This document shows, piece by piece, positions 16,214 to 25,312 of a stretch of DNA of 64,000 nt; the stretch's first letter is position 1, and each line of letters begins with the position of its first letter. Location of the stretch: contig NZ_LAJH01000028.1 of assembly GCF_001292625.1 (NCBI RefSeq), forward strand, positions 186,001-250,000, read 5' to 3'. The notes under the pieces were generated by a model. The model saw nothing but the letters and a program-made list of their open reading frames with translations, did no database searches and was not told the DNA's origin. A program made the translations under genes and the position numbers. This DNA is from Shimia sp. SK013 (GTDB taxonomy: Bacteria; Pseudomonadota; Alphaproteobacteria; Rhodobacterales; Rhodobacteraceae).

Positions 16214-18556
16214 TTAGCGGTCGTCCCCGCCGTCTGGCCCGCCCTCCATGGCGTCTTCGTCAATCGCCGCCTCGACGGCGCCGACAATCGCGTCGCGCTC
16301 TTTGGGAGTAAGGTTCTCTTCCTCTTTGCCATCAGCAAGACGCACGGTGACCTCGCGGTGGGCGAATTTGATACCTTCGCGGGCAAACAGCTCGCGAATT
16401 TCCTGATAGACTTTTTTGCGCACCAGCCATTGATCGCCCGGCTTGGTCATGAATTTCACCCGGATGATCATGGCGCTGTCTTGCATTTCGACAACGCCCT
16501 GCGATTTCAGCGGCTGGATAAAGTTGTGGCCAATCACCGGATCGTCCAGAAGCGCGACCCCGAGGTTTTTCACCAGCTTGCGCACCCGTTCGACGTCCGT
16601 GTCATAGGTCACACGCAGCTTGAGTTTCATGATCACCCAATCGCGCGAATAGTTTGTGAGATACTGGATTTCCCCAAACGGAACAGTGTGCAGCGGCCCC
16701 AAGTGGTGGCGCAGTTGGAAAGACCGGACTGAGATCTTTTCGACGGTGCCTTTGACGCCGCCGATGTCGATATATTCGCCTTTGCGGAAGGCGTCATCAA
16801 ACAGGAAGAACGCACCGGAAAACACGTCGCGCACCAAGGATTGCGCGCCAAAGCCCACAGCCAGACCGACAACACCGGCACCGGCAAACAGCGGGCTGAC
16901 GTTGACGCCGAGTTCCAAGAGTACAATCAGGATGATAGAAATCACGATCACCAGCAACATCGTGGCGCGGAACAGCGGTAGCAGTGTGGCAAGGCGGCTT
17001 GCACTGTTGCCGCCGCCTTCGTCGCCCAGCTCGCCTTCTTCTTCGTCGCCTTGTTCATCGCGGATTTTACCATCGACCCAGACGCGGAAGGCGTGAAAGA
17101 CGATGTAGCCAAAGAACAGGATGACCAGCACGTCCAAAAGCCGGTTCGACAGGGAATCTGCCATCATATCGCCTGCGCCAAAAGCAAGGATCGCAGCATA
17201 AACGCCGGCAACCACGGCGAGGATGCCGGAAATCCGGCGGGCGAGTTGTTCGAAGGTGTGGATCTGACGGCCTTCGATCTTTTGTTTGAGCGCCTCGATC
17301 TCGTCGATCTCGTCCGGCGTTGGTGCGTCGCCTTCTATGTCATTTTCGACGTCTTGATCCGCGTTCATTTCTCGAAGGCGGCGGGCGCGGTCAAAGAATT
17401 TCTCGATGCCGAAGTTGATGGTCGCGTAAACCACCACGATGGCCGAGAAAATGGCATAAGCCGCAGCCAACATCGGTACAGCGTCTTCGACTTCAAGGAT
17501 CAGGTCGAACGCCTGATCGAGGAAGCCATAGATCACATAAACGATAAATACAGGCGCCCAGAAATCACTGATGATCCGCACAGGAATGCTGACCTCATCG
17601 CGGGCACGGCCGTTGCGGATCGCGTTGGCAACCGGTTTGTAATTCACCAAGGCCAACAGAATGTTGCCAAACGAGAACAGCGACACAAGAGCAAGCGTCA
17701 TCAGCGCATAAACATCGTAGTTCAGACCCAATTCCTTGAGCCATTCGCCGAAGACCTGAGAGCAGACATCCATCACTGCGAGCAGGTAGAACCAGCGGTA
17801 GAGCCGCTTGGCATCACGTGTCGACAAGGCGGGGATACGGTATTGATCCAAAAACGGAGACAGGATCATGCGCCACATCAGGGCCGCGCAGCGGGCCATG
17901 AAATAGGCGAAATAAATAGAGGCAACAGTGAAGCGGATGGCTGTGTCGTCTGACGGCCCCAAAAACACCAGGCTGAGCAAAAAGGCCACCGTCATAGAAA
18001 ACAGAACGCCAATCACGCCGGCAACAAAACGTACGACGAGGAAAGGCAGCTTGCCGCTGTAACCTTGCGGGTTTTCCTTGATCATCGGCACGACAAAGCG
18101 CGCGGCGATACGTTGCCCGTAGATGTAACGCTCTGCAAACAATGCGATAAAGAAGAACCCCAGACACCACAGGAGCACTTGAAAGAACGTAAATATTTCG
18201 CCGCTCGGACTGCTGGCACGCAAGATGAAGAGCACTTCGTTCACCGACGCTGGCCACGCATCAAGCCGCCGTTGCAGAAGTTCGCGGAACTGATCGACCT
18301 CGGATTGCACTTTCATGATGGCGGTGCCTGAGTCGCCTTCGAGGGCTTCTTGCGTTGCGCTGTCCTCGGAGGAGTCCGCAGGAGCCAATGGATCGCCGTT
18401 GGCATCCATGATGATCACAGTCATGCCTTGCTCAGCGGCTTGCTGCATGATTGTGGCCACCGGATTCGAAGTCTCGGTTTGGGTTGCCTCTTGAGCGTTC
18501 ACCGCGGCCAAAGGCAGCAGCAGAGTGATCAAAAGGGCGGTCAAAAAGCGCAGCAT
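16214..18556 (-). CDS. large MscS-family mechanosensitive channel
   Basis: A 780-residue channel. The ATG at 18556 gives a signal peptide (MLRFLTALLITLLLPLAAV), and AGAAAGG-like purines (AAGAAAGG) sit 7 bp upstream. The same frame stays open far beyond, through the divergent sugar-dehydrogenase gene, but that extension is rejected. After a periplasmic domain of about 100 residues come many transmembrane helices, an acidic cytoplasmic loop with EEEGELGDEGGG, then the MscS core: AGAGVVGLAVGFGAQ (pore helix TM3) and DAFRKGEYIDIGGVKGTVEK (beta domain). It should release solutes on hypo-osmotic shock. It resembles the large MscK/DUF3772-type channels rather than small MscS. Confidence 0.9.
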   Translation of the reverse strand: MLRFLTALLITLLLPLAAVNAQEATQTETSNPVATIMQQAAEQGMTVIIMDANGDPLAPADSSEDSATQEALEGDSGTAIMKVQSEVDQFRELLQRRLDAWPASVNEVLFILRASSPSGEIFTFFQVLLWCLGFFFIALFAERYIYGQRIAARFVVPMIKENPQGYSGKLPFLVVRFVAGVIGVLFSMTVAFLLSLVFLGPSDDTAIRFTVASIYFAYFMARCAALMWRMILSPFLDQYRIPALSTRDAKRLYRWFYLLAVMDVCSQVFGEWLKELGLNYDVYALMTLALVSLFSFGNILLALVNYKPVANAIRNGRARDEVSIPVRIISDFWAPVFIVYVIYGFLDQAFDLILEVEDAVPMLAAAYAIFSAIVVVYATINFGIEKFFDRARRLREMNADQDVENDIEGDAPTPDEIDEIEALKQKIEGRQIHTFEQLARRISGILAVVAGVYAAILAFGAGDMMADSLSNRLLDVLVILFFGYIVFHAFRVWVDGKIRDEQGDEEEGELGDEGGGNSASRLATLLPLFRATMLLVIVISIILIVLLELGVNVSPLFAGAGVVGLAVGFGAQSLVRDVFSGAFFLFDDAFRKGEYIDIGGVKGTVEKISVRSFQLRHHLGPLHTVPFGEIQYLTNYSRDWVIMKLKLRVTYDTDVERVRKLVKNLGVALLDDPVIGHNFIQPLKSQGVVEMQDSAMIIRVKFMTKPGDQWLVRKKVYQEIRELFAREGIKFAHREVTVRLADGKEEENLTPKERDAIVGAVEAAIDEDAMEGGPDGGDDR

Positions 18557-18751
18557 TGATAAGCCTTTCTTAACAGTTGCTTCCGGTCTACCCCGAGAAC
18601 CGGCGCGGGGTAAACTGTTGATACTGCCGGTTTGCCTCGAACTCGCAGTGACGCGCGCGCAGAATGCTCGGCGGTTTTGGCGTGACAATCCAGAACAAAA
18701 CAGATAGCGCAAGGCGAGGATTTCTTGGGGCATGACAAGGGACGGACCGCG

Positions 18752-20047
18752 ATGAGCGGTAGGGCAGCAGAGATGCACAATACAGCAGAAAAAATTGCCG
18801 TTTTGGGGCAGGGATACGTTGGCTTGCCGCTGACACTTGGTCTGGCACGGGCGGGGTTTGAGGTTGTCGGATTTGACACCAATGCCCGGCTTATTTCGCG
18901 TTTGCATGATGGGACCGATCCAAATGGCGAGGCCAGCGGTGCAGCGGTGACCGCAACCAAGGCGCAATTCAGTGCAAATGACGCGGATCTTGCGGGCTGT
19001 ACGGTCTTTATCCTGACGGTGCCAACCCCGATCACGCGGGCTAAAAAACCCAACCTCGATCCGATCTTTGGGGCTGCAAAGACCGTTGCGCCGCATCTGA
19101 CAAAGGGTGCGTTGGTGATCCTTGAGAGCACGGTTTATCCCGGCGTGACGGAGGATGTACTTGGCGAAGCGCTGGAGACGGCTACGGGGCTGACGCGCAA
19201 GGTGGATTTTAAGCTGGGCTATTCGCCGGAGCGGGTGAATCCGGGCGACACAAAAAACAAGCTTGAGACCATCGTCAAAGTGATTTCGGCGCAGGATGCT
19301 GAGACTCTGGATCGGGTTGAGGAGATTTACGCGCCGGTCATCACGGCGGGGCTTTATAAGGCGCAATCGATCAAGACGGCAGAGGCCGCAAAAGTGATCG
19401 AAAACACCCAGCGCGACCTGAACATTGCGTTGGTGAATGAATTTGCGCTGATCTTTGACCGGATGGGGTTGGACACGCTTGAAGTGTTGGAGGCAGCAGG
19501 CACCAAATGGAATTTCCTGCCGTTCAAGCCCGGTCTGGTGGGCGGGCACTGCATTGGCGTCGATCCGTACTACCTGACCTATCGTGCAGAGCAGTTAGGC
19601 TATCACCCAGAAGTGATCCTTGCCGGCCGCCGGATCAACGATCAGATGGGGTCTTATGTGGCGCAGCAGACCATCAAGGCAATGCTGGGCAAAGACATCA
19701 ACCCTGCGGGCGCGCGGGTCTTGGTCATGGGGTTTGCGTTCAAGGAGAACTGTGCCGACACACGCAACACACGGGTGATTGATATTGTGACCGAATTGCA
19801 AAGCTTTTCCGCAGAAGTTGATGTGTGGGATCCACGTGTGGACAGCGAGGCGGTTGCCGAAGAATATGGCATCACGCTTGTTTCCGCGCCGGACGTGGGT
19901 GTTTACGACAGCATCATTCTGGCCGTGGGGCACGCGCAGTTTGTCGAGATGGGTGGAGCGGCGATAAGGGTTCTCGGAAAGCCCGAAGCTTTGCTTTACG
20001 ATATCAAGGGCGTTTTGGCGAAGTCCGAGTCGGACTTGCGACTTTAA
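18752..20047 (+). CDS. nucleotide-sugar 6-dehydrogenase (WbpO/TviB-like)
   Basis: A 431-residue NAD-dependent UDP-sugar dehydrogenase that oxidises C6 twice to a uronate. The Rossmann motif GQGYVG is at 19–24, K214 lies in the catalytic AAKVIENTQRD helix, and the nucleophile C267 lies in GGHCIGVDPYYL. Sequence style is nearest to UDP-GlcNAc/GalNAc dehydrogenases (WbpA/WbpO/TviB) rather than UDP-glucose dehydrogenase. ATG chosen at 18752, with AAGGGA about 10 bp upstream; an ATG at 18773 is also possible. It is the first gene of the eight-gene glycan operon and probably supplies an (N-acetyl)hexosaminuronate donor. Confidence 0.88.
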   Translation: MSGRAAEMHNTAEKIAVLGQGYVGLPLTLGLARAGFEVVGFDTNARLISRLHDGTDPNGEASGAAVTATKAQFSANDADLAGCTVFILTVPTPITRAKKPNLDPIFGAAKTVAPHLTKGALVILESTVYPGVTEDVLGEALETATGLTRKVDFKLGYSPERVNPGDTKNKLETIVKVISAQDAETLDRVEEIYAPVITAGLYKAQSIKTAEAAKVIENTQRDLNIALVNEFALIFDRMGLDTLEVLEAAGTKWNFLPFKPGLVGGHCIGVDPYYLTYRAEQLGYHPEVILAGRRINDQMGSYVAQQTIKAMLGKDINPAGARVLVMGFAFKENCADTRNTRVIDIVTELQSFSAEVDVWDPRVDSEAVAEEYGITLVSAPDVGVYDSIILAVGHAQFVEMGGAAIRVLGKPEALLYDIKGVLAKSESDLRL

Positions 20048-20068
20048 TAGATTTAGACGAGGCGAATT

Positions 20069-21286
20069 TTGGTAGAAGCGGTGCAACAGGCAAAGCAACA
20101 GGCGCGATCCCCGCGCGTTTTGTTTTACAGCCACGATACCTTTGGGCTGGGACATCTGCGTCGCTCGCGGGCTTTGGCGGGGGCGGTTACGCGTGCGGCG
20201 CCCAATGTGTCGGCGCTGATCTTGACCGGATCGCCGGTAGCGGGGCGGTTTCCCTTCCCTGACAACGTTGATCACATCCGGTTGCCCGGTGTGACGAAAA
20301 CGCCGGACGGCAATTACGAAAGCGAACGGCTGGGTCTGCACATCGACGAGGTGACCGAGCTGCGCGCCGGTCTGATCGATGCGACCGTCAAGCATTTTGA
20401 TCCCGATATTGTCATTGTCGACAAGGAACCCACTGGATTTCGCGGGGAAATGATTCCGGCGCTGACCTGGCTGCGTCAAAAGCGTAAAGCACACATCGTG
20501 CTTGGCTTGCGTGATGTGCTGGATGATCCGGAAACGCTGGCCGTTGAATGGGAGCGCAAAGGTGCCATTGAGGCGTCCGAGCAATACTATGACGAATGCT
20601 GGGTATATGGGCTGCGCTCGATCCATGATCCGACGGCGGGATTGGATTTCTCCGCCGCTTTCCGCGCAAAAACACGATTTACCGGCTATCTGCGGCGTGA
20701 AGAGCTGCCGGATGGCGAAGTGCCGTCCGATCCCTACATCCTTGTGACACCGGGCGGCGGGGGTGATGGCGCCGGCATGGTGGATCTGGTGCTGTCGGCG
20801 TATGAAACCGATCCCACCCTGAGCCCACGGGCCTTGCTGGTTTATGGCCCATTCCTGTCCGGCGAAGTGCGCGCGCAGTTTGAAACCCGGGTGACGAAAC
20901 TTGGCGATCGGGTGCACGCCGTGGGTTTTGACAGCCGTATGGAAAACCTGATGAACGGCGCCAAAGGCATCGTGTCCATGGGCGGCTATAACACGTTTTG
21001 CGAAGTACTTTCGTTTGACAAGCCTGTGGTGATCGTACCGCGCACCCGCCCAAGGTTGGAACAGTTCATCCGCGCCAGTCGGGCCCAAGAGCTGGGTCTT
21101 GTGCGGATGTTGGATGAAACCCGCGGCGAGTTGACACCAGAAGCGATGGCGAAAGCGATTCACGGTTTGGCAACGCAACCAAGCCCGTCATCGGCGTTTT
21201 GTCCGGGCCTGTTGGACGGGCTGGATGTGGTGTCGGATCGGGCATTGGACATCTTGGGCCTGACCCGCTCGCAAGGGGTGGCATGA
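20069..21286 (+). CDS. predicted GT-B glycosyltransferase, COG4671/MurG-like
   Basis: A 405-residue GT-B protein. It opens with FYSHDTFGLGHLRRSRALAG, the glycine/histidine loop of MurG-like enzymes, and has VTPGGGGDGAGM in the second domain and the donor-site phrase SMGGYNTFCEVLSFDKP. I relate it to the predicted glycosyltransferase group COG4671, which has no firm function. The TTG start at 20069 is supported by GAGG about 7 bp upstream and by lack of a better start. It shares its layout with the gene at 24170. The next gene overlaps it by 4 bp. Confidence 0.72.
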   Translation: MVEAVQQAKQQARSPRVLFYSHDTFGLGHLRRSRALAGAVTRAAPNVSALILTGSPVAGRFPFPDNVDHIRLPGVTKTPDGNYESERLGLHIDEVTELRAGLIDATVKHFDPDIVIVDKEPTGFRGEMIPALTWLRQKRKAHIVLGLRDVLDDPETLAVEWERKGAIEASEQYYDECWVYGLRSIHDPTAGLDFSAAFRAKTRFTGYLRREELPDGEVPSDPYILVTPGGGGDGAGMVDLVLSAYETDPTLSPRALLVYGPFLSGEVRAQFETRVTKLGDRVHAVGFDSRMENLMNGAKGIVSMGGYNTFCEVLSFDKPVVIVPRTRPRLEQFIRASRAQELGLVRMLDETRGELTPEAMAKAIHGLATQPSPSSAFCPGLLDGLDVVSDRALDILGLTRSQGVA

Positions 21287-22515
21287 ACACAGTGAAACGC
21301 CCCAAGTTGGCGGTGGTGGTCAAAGGTTGGCCACGCCTGTCAGAGACGTTTATCGCGCAGGAATTGGTGGCGTTAGAAGAAGCGGGATACACGCTTGATC
21401 TGTGGTCGTTGCGGTTTCCGACGGACAAAAAAACCCACCCATTACATGACCGGTTGAAGGCCGAGGTCAATTATCTGCCGGAATATCTGCATCAGGAACC
21501 ACTGCGGCTGGCCAAAGGCGTGTTGCATGCGATGACGCAGCGCGGATTTTGGGCGGCTTGTGGCACGTGGTTCAGGGACTTGCGGCGCGACATGACGCGC
21601 AATCGCGTGCGGCGGTTTGGCCAAGCCTGTGTGTTGGCACGTGAACTGAGCGGTGACAGCGACGCGCTTTATGCGCATTTCATGCACACACCGGCATCTG
21701 TGGCACGTTATGCGGCGATCCTGCGTCAAATGCCGTGGTCCGTGTCAGCCCATGCCAAGGATATCTGGACATCGCCCGCGTGGGAAAAGCGCGAAAAGTT
21801 GCAAGCGGCGACTTTTGGTGCGGCGTTTCTGGCGACCTGCACTGGCATTGGCGCAAAACATCTGGCGGGATTGGCGGATCGTGAGGATCGCGTTGAGCTG
21901 ATTTATCACGGGTTGGATTTGACACGGTTTCCCGCCCCACCTGCGGCGCGGGATACATCCGGGCCTGTGCGGTTCCTGTCGGTCGGGCGTCTGGTGGAGA
22001 AAAAAGGGTTTGATCGGCTGATTGCGGCGCTGGCGTTGCTGCCTGACGATCTGGATTGGCGCTGGGAACACATTGGCGGTGGTGGCTCTGACAGCCGGTT
22101 CCGCGATCAGGCCGTGGCCGCTGGGGTGGCGGATCGCATTACGTGGCGTGGAGCTTGTGACCAACCGGAGGTCATTGCGGCGATGCGCGAGGCTGACGTG
22201 TTCGTTTTGCCCAGCAGGATTGCCGAGGACGGGGATCGCGACGGGTTGCCCAATGTGTTGATGGAAGCCGCCAGCCAGAAGTTATGCCTGCTGTCGACAC
22301 CTGTCAGCGCCATTCCGGAATTCATTGATGATGGTGTGCATGGCGTGCTGAGTAGCGATGCGCCGGAGGCTTTGGCGCAGGCCATGGAAACTTTGGCGCG
22401 GGATCCGGCGCAGCGGGCGGCTTTGGCCGAGGCGGCCTATGGCCGTTTGACGGCGCATTTCCTGATGCAGCCGGGAATTGCCAAGTTGGACGAGCGTCTG
22501 CGCGGGCTGGTGTGA
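21283..22515 (+). CDS. GT4-family glycosyltransferase (WcaL-like)
   Basis: A 410-residue retaining GT-B glycosyltransferase. The N terminus KGWPRLSETFIAQELVALEE is the phrase typical of the colanic-acid WcaL/AmsK group. The C-terminal half has FLSVGRLVEKKGFDRLI, and EDGDRDGLPNVLMEAASQKL as the donor-binding EX7E region. Its ATG overlaps the preceding stop (ATGA). No transmembrane segment was seen, so it should act at the cytoplasmic face on a lipid-linked acceptor. Acceptor and sugar are unknown. Confidence 0.85.
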   Translation: MNTVKRPKLAVVVKGWPRLSETFIAQELVALEEAGYTLDLWSLRFPTDKKTHPLHDRLKAEVNYLPEYLHQEPLRLAKGVLHAMTQRGFWAACGTWFRDLRRDMTRNRVRRFGQACVLARELSGDSDALYAHFMHTPASVARYAAILRQMPWSVSAHAKDIWTSPAWEKREKLQAATFGAAFLATCTGIGAKHLAGLADREDRVELIYHGLDLTRFPAPPAARDTSGPVRFLSVGRLVEKKGFDRLIAALALLPDDLDWRWEHIGGGGSDSRFRDQAVAAGVADRITWRGACDQPEVIAAMREADVFVLPSRIAEDGDRDGLPNVLMEAASQKLCLLSTPVSAIPEFIDDGVHGVLSSDAPEALAQAMETLARDPAQRAALAEAAYGRLTAHFLMQPGIAKLDERLRGLV

Positions 22516-22518
22516 GCC

Positions 22519-23589
22519 ATGGCCCGGATTGCCTTTTACGCTGCACTGAAATCCCCGCATCATCCAGTTGCGTCAGGCGAGCGCACCATCGCGCGCAATC
22601 TGATGACGGCACTGGAGCAGCCCGGAAGCACTGTGGATCTGGTCTCGGAGTTTCGTCCATTGGACAAGCGCGGCGATACGGCAGCACAGGCGGGATTTGA
22701 GGCTGAGGCCGCCGAGATCGCCGAACAGCTGATCGCGCAGGGCGGCTGGGACGCTTGGGTGAGCTATCACAGCTATTACAAGGCGCCGGATCTTTTGGGG
22801 CCGGTGGTCAGCAAGGCGCTGGGCATTCCTTATGTGTTGATCGAGGCCACGCGGGCCTCCAAACGGTTGGGCGGTCCGTGGGATGGCTTTGAACGCAAGG
22901 CGGCTGCTGCTTGTGATGCGGCGGATGTGTTGTTTCATTTCACGTCGCGCGATGCGGTCGCTTTGCGGCGGGATCTGCGGGACGGTCAGGTGCTTGTGGC
23001 GTTGCCGCCGTTTTTGGGGCATTTCGACTTGCCGGTGGCGACAGAGGCATCTGCGCCCATAATTTTGATGGCGGGCATGATGCGGGCGGGTGACAAGCTG
23101 GCTTCTTATGAGATTGCGGCGCAAGTTTTGGCGCACCTGACCGGAGATTGGCAGGTTGAGATTGCTGGTGATGGACCTGAACGTGACCGGGTCGAGGCCT
23201 TGATGGCGCCGTTTGGGGATCGGGTGCGGTTTTTGGGAGCTTTGGATGCGTCCGTTATGGCTGAGGCCTATGGGCGGGCGCGGGTGTTTTTTTGGCCCGG
23301 TGTGAACGAAGCCTTTGGCATGGTTTATCTTGAGGCACAGGCTTATGGCGTGCCCGTGGTGGCGCAGGATCGCCCTGGCGTGAACGAGGTTGTGGCGCCT
23401 GGGGGACTTTGTCCGCAACAGTCGCCAGAGGCCCTTGCGGAGGCGATATCACAGGTGTTGAATGATCCGGCGCAACACGCCGTTCGCGCGTCAACCGCGC
23501 AGGAGCGTGTGCGGACGTTTCACCTGATGGGGGCCGCGCAAACGACACTTTGGGACGCGCTTGCCCCCCTGCTTTCGGAGGCCACATGA
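22519..23589 (+). CDS. GT4-family glycosyltransferase
   Basis: A 356-residue GT-B enzyme that starts 3 bp after the previous stop. It opens with AALKSPHHPVASGERTIARN, an acceptor-loop type seen in GT4 enzymes. It has EIAGDGPERDRVEALM, VFFWPGVNEAFGMVYLEAQA (EX7E) and GVPVVAQDRPGVNEVV. Its stop overlaps the phosphatase start by 4 bp. It is the third of four glycosyltransferases of this operon. Confidence 0.85.
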   Translation: MARIAFYAALKSPHHPVASGERTIARNLMTALEQPGSTVDLVSEFRPLDKRGDTAAQAGFEAEAAEIAEQLIAQGGWDAWVSYHSYYKAPDLLGPVVSKALGIPYVLIEATRASKRLGGPWDGFERKAAAACDAADVLFHFTSRDAVALRRDLRDGQVLVALPPFLGHFDLPVATEASAPIILMAGMMRAGDKLASYEIAAQVLAHLTGDWQVEIAGDGPERDRVEALMAPFGDRVRFLGALDASVMAEAYGRARVFFWPGVNEAFGMVYLEAQAYGVPVVAQDRPGVNEVVAPGGLCPQQSPEALAEAISQVLNDPAQHAVRASTAQERVRTFHLMGAAQTTLWDALAPLLSEAT

Positions 23590-24173
23590 TCCGTTTTGCA
23601 ATGCTAAGACATGGGCACACCGCGTGGAATCGCGCGGGTCAGATCCAAGGCAGCACAGACATCCCGCTCGACGATCAGGCGCGGGCCGATCTTGGCGGGT
23701 TTTGTCTGCCTGAGGGCTGGCGTGACGTTGACCTTTACAGCAGTCCATTGGGCCGCGCGGCAGAGACCGCCGGAATCGTTGCTGGGCGTGCGCCAATCAC
23801 TGTCGACGCCATCACCGAGATGGATTGGGGCGACTGGGAAGGTCGCAAAGGCGTTGAGTTGAAAGCCGATCCCGCCAATGGTTTTCGTGATATTGAAGAT
23901 TGGGGCTGGGACTATCGCCCACCAAACGGGGAAAGCCCGCGCGACGTCTGGGCGCGGATCGAACCCTGGTTGATGGGTTTGAAGCAGGACAGTCTTGCGG
24001 TTTGTCATATTGGCATCATGCGCATGGTGTTGGCTAAGGCGCACGGCTGGGATTTTGAGGGTCCCGCACCATTTGCCGTTAAACGTAACCGGTTGTTTCT
24101 GGTCGAAATCGAGGGCAGTGTATTGCGGGTGTCTGACCCTGATATTGTGCGGTTGGAGAAAGTAACCCCATGA
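23586..24173 (+). CDS. histidine-phosphatase family protein
   Basis: A 195-residue phosphoglycerate-mutase-like protein. The catalytic motif LRHGHTAWN is at residues 7–15; later come YSSPLGRAAETA with the second arginine, EMDWGDWEGRKG, and the second histidine in AVCHIGIMRMV. There is no signal peptide, so it is cytoplasmic. Overlap of 4 bp with genes on both sides ties it to the glycan operon. It may dephosphorylate a sugar phosphate or a lipid-linked intermediate. Cobalamin phosphatase CobC-type activity is an alternative, but no cobalamin gene is nearby. Confidence 0.82.
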   Translation: MIRFAMLRHGHTAWNRAGQIQGSTDIPLDDQARADLGGFCLPEGWRDVDLYSSPLGRAAETAGIVAGRAPITVDAITEMDWGDWEGRKGVELKADPANGFRDIEDWGWDYRPPNGESPRDVWARIEPWLMGLKQDSLAVCHIGIMRMVLAKAHGWDFEGPAPFAVKRNRLFLVEIEGSVLRVSDPDIVRLEKVTP

Positions 24174-25312
24174 AGGTTCTGATCGCGGTCACGCATCTTT
24201 TGGGTACCGGACATTTGGGCCGCGCGTTAACGCTCGGCCGTGCATTTTCAACAGCTGGGCATCAGGTGGTTGTCTTGTCAGGAGGTCGGCCCGCGCCGCA
24301 TCTGGATGCGTCCGGTGTGACGCTTGTTCAGGTGCCGTCTTTGGCGTCCGACGGCATTAACTTCACCCGACTATTGCGCGAGGACGACCGCGAAGCGGAT
24401 GCAGATTTTTTGCAGGCCCGACAGGAGTTTGTCGTAAGTGCTCTGCATGATCAGGAGCCGGATGTGGTGATCACCGAGTTGTTTCCTTTTGGGCGAAGGT
24501 CTTTGTCGGCAGAGTTTCTGGCGTTGTTGTCAGCATGCGGGGAAATGGCTGCGAGGCCGCTGGTTTTGGGGTCGGTGCGCGACATACTGGCGCCGCCGAG
24601 CAAGCCGGAGAAAGCAACCCGGGCGCGGGACATTTTGTTGGCCCATTACGACGGTGTTCTGGTGCATTCGGACGCGGCAATCACCACGCTTGACGAAAGC
24701 TGGCCGATCACGCCGGATGTGGGCGCGTTGTTGCGATACACAGGCTATGTCGCGCGAGATCCAGCGGGACCGCATCCCGACGGCACAGGTGCGGGCGATG
24801 TGATAGTCAGTGCCGGTGGTGGGTCCGTCGGGCAGGCGTTTTTTGAAGCGGCGGTTGAGGCCGCGCGAGGACACCATCTGCATTGGAGACTGCTGGTGGG
24901 CGGCTCAGATCGGGACGCGCGTATCGCGGCGCTGAAGGCTAAGGCCGGCAATCTGCAAATCACAATTGAACCTGTGCGTCCTGATTTCAGAGAGATGCTG
25001 ACAGGGGCGGCGGCTTCGATCAGCATGTGTGGCTATAACACTGCGCTTGATTTGTTGCAGACCGGTGTTCCTGCGGTGTTGGTGCCGTTTGATGACGGCG
25101 GTGAAGTGGAACAAACTTTGCGAGGACAGTCCTTGTCTACGCAAGACGGGATTGAAGTCCTGATGGCGCAAGACATGACGCCTGAGACTTTGGTGTCTGA
25201 ATTGTCGCGGGTCTTGAAGGCGGGCAAACGCAGTGCGGCGGGCCTTAGGCTGGACGGCGCACAGGAAGCTGTGCGGATTGTAGAGCAAATGCTGGCGAAG
25301 GCCGTGGCATGA
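24170..25312 (+). CDS. predicted GT-B glycosyltransferase, paralogue of the 20069 gene
   Basis: A 380-residue MurG-like GT-B protein. It opens VLIAVTHLLGTGHLGRALTL, has IVSAGGGSVGQAFFEAAV in the second domain and SMCGYNTALDLLQTGVPAV as donor site. These match the layout of the protein at 20069–21286, so the two are paralogues of the COG4671 type kept in one operon. The product and donor are unknown. Translation is coupled to the phosphatase gene and to the deacetylase gene by 4-bp overlaps. Confidence 0.72.
   Translation: MKVLIAVTHLLGTGHLGRALTLGRAFSTAGHQVVVLSGGRPAPHLDASGVTLVQVPSLASDGINFTRLLREDDREADADFLQARQEFVVSALHDQEPDVVITELFPFGRRSLSAEFLALLSACGEMAARPLVLGSVRDILAPPSKPEKATRARDILLAHYDGVLVHSDAAITTLDESWPITPDVGALLRYTGYVARDPAGPHPDGTGAGDVIVSAGGGSVGQAFFEAAVEAARGHHLHWRLLVGGSDRDARIAALKAKAGNLQITIEPVRPDFREMLTGAAASISMCGYNTALDLLQTGVPAVLVPFDDGGEVEQTLRGQSLSTQDGIEVLMAQDMTPETLVSELSRVLKAGKRSAAGLRLDGAQEAVRIVEQMLAKAVA

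Noticed and set aside
18557-19549. In-frame extension of the MscS gene upstream, giving a protein of about 1111 residues
   Set aside because: The extra part is antisense to the sugar-dehydrogenase gene and has no family feature; a clear signal peptide and ribosome-binding site start at 18556.
19595-21178. Long minus-strand reading frame of 527 codons
   Set aside because: It is the shadow of the dehydrogenase and glycosyltransferase genes on the plus strand, with a His/Gln/Arg-rich product typical of antisense frames in GC-rich DNA.
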